A stretch of DNA of 8,438 nt from assembly GCA_030643245.1 (NCBI GenBank), contig DAOWME010000129.1:1-8438 (forward strand). The letters run 5' to 3'. A program made the translations under genes and the position numbers. Positions 1 to 5,993 of the stretch are shown here, one piece after another (the first letter of the stretch is position 1; each line of letters begins with the position of its first letter). This DNA is from Deltaproteobacteria bacterium. GTDB taxonomy: Bacteria; Desulfobacterota; UBA8473. The notes below the pieces were generated by a model that worked only from the letters and a program-made list of their open reading frames with translations, searched no databases and was not told where the DNA came from.

Positions 1-156
1 CTCTTTAGCGACAATCTTTCCCTCGGAGGAATCAGCCTCCAGCACCTGAGGCTCGGTCTCAGCCCCTGCAATAATGAAAAAGAAAACCAATATGGCTGAA
101 AGGAGGAGGATAACGCTTCCGCAATAATTATTTTCTCTTGCCCTTTTTAGTCTCAC
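1..156 (-). CDS. pilP: PilP-like type IV pilus protein, N-terminal part (cut by window edge)
   Basis: Only the first 52 codons are visible. Read from a GTG at 156-154, the frame stays open to the window edge. It gives a basic N-terminus (MRLKRARENN), a hydrophobic stretch at about residues 13-31 ending in IIAGAE, then an acidic, soluble-looking segment. That is a signal peptide or membrane anchor. No cysteine follows the hydrophobic core, so a lipoprotein lipobox, usual in PilP, is not evident. The identification rests mainly on position: pilP normally follows pilO and its product joins PilN/PilO to the PilQ secretin. The proposed start lies inside pilO, a 29-base overlap, with a weak purine-rich stretch (GGTAAGG) upstream. 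No ATG start is available in this frame before the hydrophobic stretch. Another short periplasmic protein cannot be excluded. Confidence 0.6.
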   Translation of the reverse strand, partial: MRLKRARENNYCGSVILLLSAILVFFFIIAGAETEPQVLEADSSEGKIVAKE

Positions 157-751
157 TTTCTTGCCTTACCCCGAGAAATCTGAAGGTTTTCGCACAACAG
201 GACATCTTTATCAAAATCCCTTTGGTACGGTCTCCCGATGGAGCCATATTTACATTCGTGACGTTCACGGTGCGGGGAAGATTGCTTATCCTGTCGAAAA
301 AGGTAGCAACACCATGAAAACTGCCTAACACCTCAATATCAACGGGAACTTCCGAATAGAAGTTTTTGCTAACCTCTAGTTTTGGCCTGAACAACAAAAA
401 CTCGAGCCCTGTCTCTTTTCCAAGCCTGGAAATATCGGACAGCAAACCGGGGATCTCCCTGGTGCTGGGGAGCTGGGCTAAACCCCGGACACGGACAAGC
501 TCCGCATCCAATCTGGCCACTTCTTCTTTATATGCCGGCAGTTTGCTCGCAAGGGCCTGTTTTTTCTCCAGGTCCTTCTGTAGTCGATCGAGAATGACCT
601 CTAGCCGGCCGATCTCTTCTTGCTTTGGCACACACAAGGAGTAATAGTAAACAACCGATATCAAAATCAAGGCTCCTACAAGGATCAACTCCTTTTTTAG
701 GATTGATAATTTTACTATAGTATCAGCCAAGGAATCTAGGTTTACCGTCAT
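128..751 (-). CDS. pilO: Type IV pilus inner-membrane alignment protein PilO
   Basis: 207 residues with the typical PilO layout: a short cytoplasmic N-terminus, one transmembrane helix at about residues 21-40, a periplasmic coiled coil at about 43-90, then a globular ferredoxin-like region at about 95-195. That region contains the PilO-style stretch VPVDIEVLGSFHGVATFFDR and then ISNLPRTVNVTNV. PilO pairs with PilN and binds PilP, transmitting between the cytoplasmic motor side and the outer-membrane secretin. The ATG at 751 is preceded by GAGGGG at a suitable distance and lies 8 bases after the pilN stop, so translation is probably coupled. The tail (KKGKRK) is strongly basic, and its DNA also encodes the start of the next gene in another frame. 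Family identity is secure from domain order and context. Confidence 0.93.
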   Translation of the reverse strand: MTVNLDSLADTIVKLSILKKELILVGALILISVVYYYSLCVPKQEEIGRLEVILDRLQKDLEKKQALASKLPAYKEEVARLDAELVRVRGLAQLPSTREIPGLLSDISRLGKETGLEFLLFRPKLEVSKNFYSEVPVDIEVLGSFHGVATFFDRISNLPRTVNVTNVNMAPSGDRTKGILIKMSCCAKTFRFLGVRQESETKKGKRK

Positions 752-759
752 CTAACCCC

Positions 760-1311
760 TCATTTCTTTTCAGGTAAAACTACCTGGCAATTGATATTGA
801 AGCTTTCAAGCTTCATCTCTCCCTGAATGTTCTGCTGTGATTCAATCAGCTCAATACCTGAGAAACGGAGCGATCCTTCCAGGTTTCTCATAAAACGGGC
901 GATAGTCTCATTATCCAGCGCTATGCCTTTAATCGTCAACTTCAGATTATCCCACTTCAGTAAATTAACCCATAGTTTCCCCGGGGTATTTTGGCTTAGT
1001 TCGTCAAGCATACGGACCGCACCGGTCTTCTTGCTACTCAACATCTCAATAATTCTTATCTTCTCCTGTAATTCTTTCTTCCGCTTTTCATATCTCTTGA
1101 CATCCTCCACTATCGCAGTCAGCCGGTTGCCTTCTTCCTGGGTAGTCTTAATCTCAGCGTTCAGGGAATCAATTTTCCTGCCCATCTTAATATGAACGAG
1201 GGAAATAAAAGCTGCGAGTAACATCACCGAGAGAACGCAGATGGATATATATTGCCTTGCACTTTCTCTCCTTCTCTCTTCTCTTACTGGTAATAGATTT
1301 ATTCTTATCAT
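760..1311 (-). CDS. pilN: Type IV pilus assembly protein PilN
   Basis: 183 residues. The N-terminus MIRINLLPVREERRR carries the INLLP-x-R-E motif by which PilN docks its cytoplasmic tail onto PilM. A single transmembrane helix follows at about residues 21-42, then a charged coiled coil at about 45-92 and a small C-terminal domain at about 95-180 (GKLWVNLLKWDNLKLTIKGIA), the usual ferredoxin-like fold of PilN/GspL-type proteins. Length is normal for the family. The ATG overlaps the pilM stop (ATGA), so the two are translationally coupled, which fits the 1:1 PilM-PilN complex. No truncation or odd composition is seen. Confidence 0.93.
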   Translation of the reverse strand: MIRINLLPVREERRRESARQYISICVLSVMLLAAFISLVHIKMGRKIDSLNAEIKTTQEEGNRLTAIVEDVKRYEKRKKELQEKIRIIEMLSSKKTGAVRMLDELSQNTPGKLWVNLLKWDNLKLTIKGIALDNETIARFMRNLEGSLRFSGIELIESQQNIQGEMKLESFNINCQVVLPEKK

Positions 1312-2369
1312 TTATCCCCAACCCTCCTCAAAGCCAAACCTACTCCCACGGCCATCAGAGGAGTGATGTATTCAATGTATTCCGGATCAAAGCTCTTTTC
1401 ATTGCAATCGATATTTGCAAAGGGGTTTACTGCCTCTACCGGCACATCTGCCACCCTGTTCTCGATAATCCTCTTAAATCGAGCGCTCTTTGAAAGCCCC
1501 CCACTTAGATATATTTTACTAATCTGCTCTTCCACAAATGTTGCCCAGAAAAAATCGAGAGATCTCTTAATCTCCACAACCAGTGGGAGAGACATATCTC
1601 TCACAATTTCCCCTATGTCACTATGTTCAATCCCTTCGATCTCTCCGCCCAACTTTAGCGTCTCTGCCTCTTCGAAACTAACATCCTTCCTCTTCTGGAT
1701 CTCTGCCGTGATACTATTGCCTCCGATAAAGACATCCCGGGTAAAGACCGAAACACCATTTTCCAGAACATTCATATTTAGAACACTAGCGCCGATATCG
1801 ATAAGGGCTATTGTTTCTCCGTCTTCGGATGAATAATTCGCTTCAAACATGTTCTCGAGGGCAAAGGAATCGATATCCATTATAACAGTATTCAACCCCG
1901 CCTCCTTTATTACCGCAGTATAATCATTAATTATATCGAGTTTCGCGGCTACCAGCAACACATTCATCCGGCTCTTGTCTTCCTGGTTTTCCCCCAATAT
2001 CTGAAAATCAATGTTCACATCATCAATCTCAAAAGGGATATATTGCTCCGCCTCCCATTTTATCGATTCCTCCAGTTCCTGCCCAGTCATGATCGGTAGT
2101 GATATGGTCTTGATGATTACGGAATGGCCCGAGATTGACGTAGCCACATTTTTATTTTTTACTTTGAGGTTCGAGACTAGATTCCGGATAATATCAGCAA
2201 CTACATCCGGTTCCCTTAAGGCGCCATCAATAATCGCCCCTGAAGGGAAAAAACCAACCCCAACGTTCTTCAGCCGAAACCCAGCCTTTGTCTCTTCAAG
2301 TTCCAAGAGCTTAACGGAACTAGAGCCGATATCCAGACCGACGACATCCTTCTTTGGAAAAAAGATCAT
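1308..2369 (-). CDS. pilM: Type IV pilus assembly ATPase-fold protein PilM
   Basis: 353 residues from ATG 2369. PilM is a cytoplasmic actin/FtsA-fold protein that binds nucleotide and grips the PilN tail. Visible motifs are the phosphate-1 loop GLDIGSSSVK (residues 11-20), the phosphate-2 loop LIDIGAS (189-195), the adenosine-side motif IYLSGGLS (286-293) and the conserved NPF (315-317). The acidic IKWEAEQYIPFEIDDV region (103-118) is also typical of PilM. The frame is open to a GTG at 2399 (363 residues), but I prefer the ATG: it has GAGAG seven bases upstream and gives the usual short N-terminus before the phosphate loop. It is the first gene of the pilMNOP operon, with a sigma-54-like promoter about 115 bases upstream of the ATG. 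Identity is confident; the start is less so. Confidence 0.94.
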   Translation of the reverse strand: MIFFPKKDVVGLDIGSSSVKLLELEETKAGFRLKNVGVGFFPSGAIIDGALREPDVVADIIRNLVSNLKVKNKNVATSISGHSVIIKTISLPIMTGQELEESIKWEAEQYIPFEIDDVNIDFQILGENQEDKSRMNVLLVAAKLDIINDYTAVIKEAGLNTVIMDIDSFALENMFEANYSSEDGETIALIDIGASVLNMNVLENGVSVFTRDVFIGGNSITAEIQKRKDVSFEEAETLKLGGEIEGIEHSDIGEIVRDMSLPLVVEIKRSLDFFWATFVEEQISKIYLSGGLSKSARFKRIIENRVADVPVEAVNPFANIDCNEKSFDPEYIEYITPLMAVGVGLALRRVGDK

Positions 2370-2417
2370 ACACGTTCTCTCTTGTTTTTTGCCGAACACC
2401 TTAAGTGAAGGTTATGG

Positions 2418-2433
2418 AACCGTGATTACGGTT
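2418..2433. repeat. Inverted repeat in the pilM leader (AACCGT-GATT-ACGGTT)
   Basis: Two perfect 6-base arms are separated by four bases. The dyad lies between the presumed pilM transcription start and the first codon, so it would sit at roughly +39 to +55 of the message. It could be a small hairpin or a protein-binding dyad. No T-run follows on either strand, so it is not an intrinsic terminator. Confidence 0.4.
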
Positions 2434-2465
2434 ACAACGGATCATAGCTAGTTTCGTGGTTTCGT

Positions 2466-2483
2466 TTGTAAAGCCGTTTACAA
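2466..2483. promoter_or_regulatory. Dyad over the presumed pilM transcription start
   Basis: TTGTAAA-GCCG-TTTACAA is a perfect inverted repeat with 7-base arms and a 4-base spacer; one more G-C pair forms beyond a T/G mismatch. It begins at the edge of the -12 element of the sigma-54-like promoter and covers the predicted +1. That is where a repressor would block promoter opening, or where the initially transcribed RNA could fold. No T-run follows, so it is not a terminator. The operator role is inferred from geometry only. Confidence 0.45.
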
Positions 2484-2498
2484 GCAAGCCTCATGCCA
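2483..2498 (-). promoter_or_regulatory. Sigma-54 (-24/-12) promoter for pilMNOP
   Basis: The minus strand reads TGGCATG-AGGC-TTGCT. The sigma-54 consensus is TGGCACG-N4-TTGCW, so all but one defined position (C to T) match, the GG and GC doublets are exactly 12 bases apart, and a T precedes the TGG as is common. Predicted transcription start is at about 2472-2475, giving a leader of about 100 bases before the pilM ATG. Sigma-54 promoters need an AAA+ enhancer-binding activator. PilR-type activators control pilin genes in several proteobacteria, but which activator acts here cannot be seen. Confidence 0.7.
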
Positions 2499-2534
2499 AA
2501 ACAAAGGAACCTATAGCAGAACAAGTAAACAGAG

Positions 2535-2864
2535 TCAATATCTATCTTTCTCTAACTTATTATCAAGGACACCGTGTTCAGTTCCGGAGGCCCTGAACTG
2601 GTAAATAATCTCATCTTCCTTCACTAAGCCAAACTCCTGCCTGGCAATTTTTTCTATATATTTTCGGTCTCTCTTCAGAAGGTCGATCTCTTCTTTTAGG
2701 TTCCGATTTTCCTGTCTGATCTTTTCATTAAGAGTCTTTATCTGATTTGTCTCCTTAGTTAACCGATAAACTCTGACGATTCCACGCTGTCCAGCGGTCC
2801 CAAAGAAGATCACAATGAAGACAAGCACCAGCAAGACAACAAAGTAGTTTTTGTCTATCCTCAT
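2535..2864 (-). CDS. ftsB: FtsB/DivIC-family septum formation initiator protein
   Basis: 109 residues: a short basic N-terminus, one transmembrane helix at about residues 7-22, a periplasmic coiled coil at about 31-67 and then the family hallmark YIEKIARQEFGLVKEDEIIY (69-88). This is the FtsB/DivIC pattern (Y-x-E-x-x-AR-x-x-x-G-hydrophobic-V-x-x-x-E). FtsB forms a complex with FtsL and FtsQ at the division septum and helps activate the FtsWI septal peptidoglycan synthase. The ATG overlaps the stop of the upstream sulfurtransferase gene (ATGA), so the two are co-transcribed and coupled. The tail after residue 91 is polar and not conserved-looking. The partner is not visible, so the subgroup (FtsB or DivIC) is inferred from the Gram-negative context. 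Confidence 0.85.
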   Translation of the reverse strand: MRIDKNYFVVLLVLVFIVIFFGTAGQRGIVRVYRLTKETNQIKTLNEKIRQENRNLKEEIDLLKRDRKYIEKIARQEFGLVKEDEIIYQFRASGTEHGVLDNKLEKDRY

Positions 2865-3676
2865 GCATCCAAGACCTCGTTCATACTACCTGTTTTGTAT
2901 CCTTCCAAATCTAACGTAATGTATATAAACCCGGTTTCTCTAAATTTCTCCACGACTCTGTGCCTGGTCTTTTCATCATAGAACCTGGACATCTCATGGG
3001 GATAGACCTCAATCCTGGCTATCTCATTATGATATCTTACCCGATACTGTTTAAAACCCAGTTCCCTTAAGACTCTTTCACATTTAGAAATCCTGTCCAA
3101 CAGCTCACGGTTAATCTCTGTTCCATACGGTACCCGGGATGACAAACAAGAGAAAGCGGGCTTGGCCCATGTCCAAAGGTCTAACCTTTTGCTTAATTTT
3201 CTAATGTGGTCCTTCGTAAGCCCTGCTTCCAAGAGCGGACTACGGATTGCCAGCTCTTTTGCTGCCTCCATCCCAGGCCGGAAATCCTTCCTGTCATCAT
3301 AATTTGAACCGTCCGCTACCCAATCCAAGTAAAAATCCTTAGCCCTCTTCCTGCATATCTCAAACAATTCCTTCTTACAATGATAACATCTCCTCCGAGT
3401 GTTTTGAGAAAATTTCCGGCGAGTCAATTCATTGGTTTCGACGACCAAGTGTCTTACCCCTATCTCTAGGGCGATCCTCTTGGCATCTTGAATTTCCCAA
3501 TCTGGGTGGATGGGAGAGAGCCCGGTCAAAGCCACGACACGACCCCCCAACTCATCATGGGCAACCTTTAGCAAGAAAGTGCTATCCACCCCACCGGAAA
3601 AGGCTAGCAGTACGGTGCCCATACCCCTGATTATCCCCTTTAGCCCTTCATACTTCTCGTCGATCCCATCGACCAT
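2861..3676 (-). CDS. larE: LarE-type ATP-dependent sacrificial sulfur transferase
   Basis: 271 residues from ATG 3676. The N-terminal PP-loop ATPase motif is SGGVDS (residues 27-32), with LTGLSPIHP and WEIQDAKRIA nearby. RRCYHCKKELF (95-105) gives C97 and C100, and KPAFSCLSSRVPYGT (172-186) gives C177, matching the active cysteine region of LarE. LarE adenylates the biscarboxylated pyridinium mononucleotide precursor and inserts sulfur for the nickel-pincer cofactor of lactate racemase-like enzymes. One-cysteine forms sacrifice their own cysteine sulfur; three-cysteine forms, as here, are known to hold an iron-sulfur cluster. The frame extends to TTG 3724 (287 residues), but M17 gives the normal N-terminus and length. 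No larA, larB or larC is in view. The stop overlaps the ftsB start. Confidence 0.88.
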   Translation of the reverse strand: MVDGIDEKYEGLKGIIRGMGTVLLAFSGGVDSTFLLKVAHDELGGRVVALTGLSPIHPDWEIQDAKRIALEIGVRHLVVETNELTRRKFSQNTRRRCYHCKKELFEICRKRAKDFYLDWVADGSNYDDRKDFRPGMEAAKELAIRSPLLEAGLTKDHIRKLSKRLDLWTWAKPAFSCLSSRVPYGTEINRELLDRISKCERVLRELGFKQYRVRYHNEIARIEVYPHEMSRFYDEKTRHRVVEKFRETGFIYITLDLEGYKTGSMNEVLDA

Positions 3677-4303
3677 TAGAGTAAATACCCCCCCGTCCCG
3701 ATAGGCCCGGGTCGTGTATTTCAAGTTGGCGCCCTTCGGGTGAGCTGTTGGGGCTGTCAGCTATTGAGGCTGTTCGACTGCTTAATGCACAATGATTATT
3801 ACCCTACACCCGATATCTCACCCCCATGTGCCTTACGCCATTCTTAAGGGACCATTTATCGTTATTGTGTGCAAAGCCCAATGTCAAAAATGAGATTCCC
3901 TATACGTTAAAGTTAGGTCTTTTATGATTCGAGTTACAGTGTTGAATAGACCCATGGGGTACAATCCTGTTCGATTGAATTAGAGTGCAGAAATGAAGAA
4001 AGCCTTATTGTTAAATTGTTATTTATCATTCTGTGCACCAAAATACAAGCGTTTCATATAAAACATCACCCCGCACACTTGGAAGCAAATTTGAGTCATC
4101 TTAAGAGGATTCTTGGTGAGTAAAGCCAAATTTGAAGATTGTCTGAGGGACTTGGGACCGAGCGATCAATAGATGCTCTTGTAAACTTGAAAACTACTCA
4201 AAGCACGAGGAAAATAATATCGATTGAATCACAAAAAATGCTTTAAATAAAAGTTCGCCGTAGCATTTATCATGGCAAAGAAGACTAAAGAGTATTTCTT
4301 TTT
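3677..4303. other. Gene-poor AT-rich intergenic stretch
   Basis: About 630 bases with no convincing gene. It is more AT-rich than its flanks. Only short open frames occur: a 22-codon frame from ATG 3993, a short GTG frame (MSKAKFEDCLRDLGPSDQ) preceded by AGAGGA near 4116, and a 31-codon frame (MAKKTKEYFF...) from ATG 4272. A weak inverted repeat (AAATGCT near 4240, AGCATTT near 4262) flanks about 19 bases. No tRNA, terminator with T-run or clear promoter was recognised. It may be decayed coding sequence or an insertion relic; nothing proves either. Confidence 0.4.
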
Positions 4304-4555
4304 ATGTCAAGGATTATTTTTGAGAAGTTACGAAAAATATTGTTTAATATTCAAAAGGCCAGAGTGAGGCATCCGAGTAAGTTCGACATAGAGAAGTTCT
4401 CCCTCGAACTTGACGATGAGCTCGAAAAGGTAAGGGAATTCATATCTATTTCCCAGGGGACGGACATTGCTGCTCCTTTGGGAATCACTGTAAGGGACAG
4501 GGACGGAAGAAAATTAGGGGCAAGTCTCCCAAATTCTCTCAATAGAGAGCCATAG
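4304..4555 (+). CDS. Small hypothetical protein (uncertain)
   Basis: 83 codons from ATG 4304, not recognised. The product would be soluble and charged, with a helical-looking middle (FDIEKFSLELDDELEKVREF, residues 27-46) and a polar C-terminus (ITVRDRDGRKLGASLP); no membrane segment or signal is present. Codon choice in the second half (AGG, GAG, GAC, ATA) resembles the neighbouring genes, which favours real coding sequence. Against it, there is no good ribosome binding site before the ATG, and an out-of-frame ATG 32 bases upstream opens a more natural-looking start (MAKKTKEYFF), so this could be a frameshifted or N-terminally decayed gene. The 3' end overlaps the convergent MEMO gene by 17 bases; that gene's 3' codons are real, so the last residues here are constrained by it. 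Confidence 0.35.
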   Translation: MSRIIFEKLRKILFNIQKARVRHPSKFDIEKFSLELDDELEKVREFISISQGTDIAAPLGITVRDRDGRKLGASLPNSLNREP

Positions 4556-5765
4556 ATGCGAAAGACACAAAAGAATTCTGGTTATCTACTTTGGCAGTAG
4601 AGTATTTCAGAAGCCTAGCCTCTGATGCATCCGAGACACTCAACATCGTATAGATAGGTGGAAGTCCACAGATCCTTCTTCCATCCCCTATTCTCTCAAT
4701 GGAAGAGAAAAATCCGTCTTTATCAATCTTTTCAACGAATCCCAACATCCCAAGATCATCTTCTTTCACTTTCTCCATTGTTCCGCGCGTGGGCACAAAC
4801 CGGTCACCATACCTGGGTCCAATATGGGCAAGATCTGCGCTGGCTATGATGCATACCCTCCTTTTCCTTTCCGAGACCGCTATCTTAAACGCCCTGGTGA
4901 ACGCTTGCATCTGCTCAACTTCCGAAGGAGAGGTCTTCTTCCGTATCATCTCGTGAAAAGAACCGCATAACACCGGAAGGATCTTTATCTCCCTGTTTCC
5001 AGCAAAGAGGTGCTGGAGAAAGACCAGCTGGAATTCTACAGTATGCTCTGATCGATGGGTGAACTCATCAGCGAAGAGGTCATACTCATAATTCTTCTCA
5101 AAGATCTCAAGAAATTCCCTGTCTGTTTCTATTGTTCCCAAGGGGGTCTCAAAATCTTTCCTTGTAAAGGCAAAGAGGTTGTTCATCTCCTGATGTGCCG
5201 TTCCAAAGATAATAAATAGATCTGCATCCGATTTTTCAGCTATCTCCTTATATGCCCAGGCAAAACAAGGACCTCCCTCCTTCAAATCTATATGAGGAGC
5301 AATTACCCCACTTACCTTTGCCCCAGTCTCTTTGGCAAGCGGCAAACCGGGCCCCTCAGGTGATAAGAAAAAAGCCTCTATCTGTTTCTTCAGGGCTTGT
5401 GGGTTAGAGTCATAACTCTTCCCTGCGTGGGCAGCCCTGCGGATCATTGATCTTTTGAACCCATCCTCCAGGTTATCTTTAAACTCTTTAAACCTGTCGC
5501 TATCTAAGAGCAGGAGAGAATCCATTCTTTCCATAATGTCTACAATGCGTTCTTTGAACAACAATTTTCCATACTTCCTCATATATTCTGCCTGGATGTC
5601 CAGCAATGTGTGCCGTCCATCAAAAAGACTTACTATGAAGAAAACTTCATAAGGAACTGCAACCACCTCATCAGTAAACCTTTCAGGATCTCTGAGGCAA
5701 ATCATAGGCCTTCCGGAAGACTCGACAGGGAACGCATCGATATTTCTTAGCTTTGGGCAATCCAT
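4539..5765 (-). CDS. MEMO-family protein (AmmeMemoRadiSam system protein B type) with N-terminal extension
   Basis: 408 residues. Residues about 150-408 form a MEMO/LigB-like domain: APHIDLKEGG (H158, D160), FGTAHQ (H191), RSEHTVEFQLVFLQ (H241), SADLAHIG (D311, H314) and RICGLPPIY (C366). H158, H191 and C366 align with the metal-ligand histidines and cysteine described for MEMO1. Residues about 1-100 are an added domain with a PqqD/winged-helix look (VSLFDGRHTLLDIQAEYMRKYG and then MDSLLLLDSDRF). Family members are often encoded with an AMMECR1-domain protein and a radical SAM enzyme; neither is in view. The biochemical function is not settled, and a metal-dependent redox role is likely. The ATG has an AAGGAG unusually far upstream (12-base spacer). 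A sigma-70-like promoter precedes it, and it appears monocistronic. Confidence 0.85.
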   Translation of the reverse strand: MDCPKLRNIDAFPVESSGRPMICLRDPERFTDEVVAVPYEVFFIVSLFDGRHTLLDIQAEYMRKYGKLLFKERIVDIMERMDSLLLLDSDRFKEFKDNLEDGFKRSMIRRAAHAGKSYDSNPQALKKQIEAFFLSPEGPGLPLAKETGAKVSGVIAPHIDLKEGGPCFAWAYKEIAEKSDADLFIIFGTAHQEMNNLFAFTRKDFETPLGTIETDREFLEIFEKNYEYDLFADEFTHRSEHTVEFQLVFLQHLFAGNREIKILPVLCGSFHEMIRKKTSPSEVEQMQAFTRAFKIAVSERKRRVCIIASADLAHIGPRYGDRFVPTRGTMEKVKEDDLGMLGFVEKIDKDGFFSSIERIGDGRRICGLPPIYTMLSVSDASEARLLKYSTAKVDNQNSFVSFASMALY

Positions 5766-5812
5766 AAACGTGAAGTTCTCCTTTTCCGTGCTGAAATCTG
5801 GACCTCAAATAA

Positions 5813-5842
5813 TATATATATTCAATTGTGAGACAAAGTCAA
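5813..5842 (-). promoter_or_regulatory. Sigma-70-like promoter for the MEMO-family gene
   Basis: On the minus strand TTGACT (5842-5837) is followed after 16 or 18 bases by TATATA in an alternating AT tract (5820-5813). This gives a leader of about 45 bases before the ATG at 5765. The -35 matches five of six consensus positions and the -10 region is strongly AT-rich. It diverges from the presumed alr promoter about 60 bases away, so one regulator could touch both. Confidence 0.5.
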
Positions 5843-5899
5843 CCCCTAAAAGAGGATAAAATCTAAACGGATATACCCCTTCCGTCCGACAAAAACCCC

Positions 5900-5928
5900 T
5901 TGACACTACGTAGTGAATCAGTTATTTT
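5900..5928 (+). promoter_or_regulatory. Sigma-70-like promoter facing alr
   Basis: A perfect TTGACA (5900-5905), a 17-base spacer and TATTTT (5923-5928) form a good vegetative promoter facing alr. Transcription would start at about 5935, giving an unusually long leader of about 270 bases to the alr start. The leader holds two small hairpins and a 143-base quasi-palindrome. The spacer overlaps a 12-base palindrome. Confidence 0.55.
5904..5915. promoter_or_regulatory. 12-base perfect palindrome inside the alr promoter
   Basis: CACTACGTAGTG is its own reverse complement. It overlaps the last two bases of the -35 hexamer and fills the first half of the spacer, a classic place for a repressor or MerR/LysR-type regulator. 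No regulator gene is adjacent, so operator function is inferred from position and symmetry. Confidence 0.4.
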
Positions 5929-5943
5929 CGATTTTTGCAGTTG

Positions 5944-5984
5944 AGCGGGTTTACCGCTTGCCTTGGGGCGGCAGCACCCGGCAA
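5944..5984 (+). other. Two tandem small hairpins in the alr leader
   Basis: AGCGG-GTTTA-CCGCT (5944-5958) is directly followed by a second hairpin in which TTGCC (5958-5962) pairs with GGCAA (5980-5984) and GGG (5965-5967) pairs with CCC (5977-5979). Both would be at the very 5' end of a transcript from the promoter just upstream. The text CCCGGCAACC is reminiscent of the SAM-I riboswitch core, but the other conserved parts are missing. Function unknown. Confidence 0.35.
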
Positions 5985-5993
5985 CCATATCTA

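Noticed and set aside
366..2451. Plus-strand open frames opposite the pil genes
   Set aside because: Low-complexity serine/leucine-rich antisense translations of well-identified genes.
3677..3724. Longer larE start at TTG 3724
   Set aside because: It adds 16 residues with no family resemblance before the normal LarE N-terminus; the ATG at 3676 gives typical length.
3721..3732. TCAAGTTGGCGC also found at 8284-8295
   Set aside because: A 12-base direct repeat is about what chance allows in a window this size, and the flanks do not match.
4536..4549. CTCTC-AATA-GAGAG as bidirectional terminator between convergent genes
   Set aside because: A stem of five pairs overlapping the MEMO stop codon, with no T-run; too weak.
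5944..5990. Possible SAM riboswitch (CCCGGCAACC text)
   Set aside because: The upstream kink-turn sequence and the downstream conserved core of the SAM-I class are missing, and alr is not a methionine-pathway gene.
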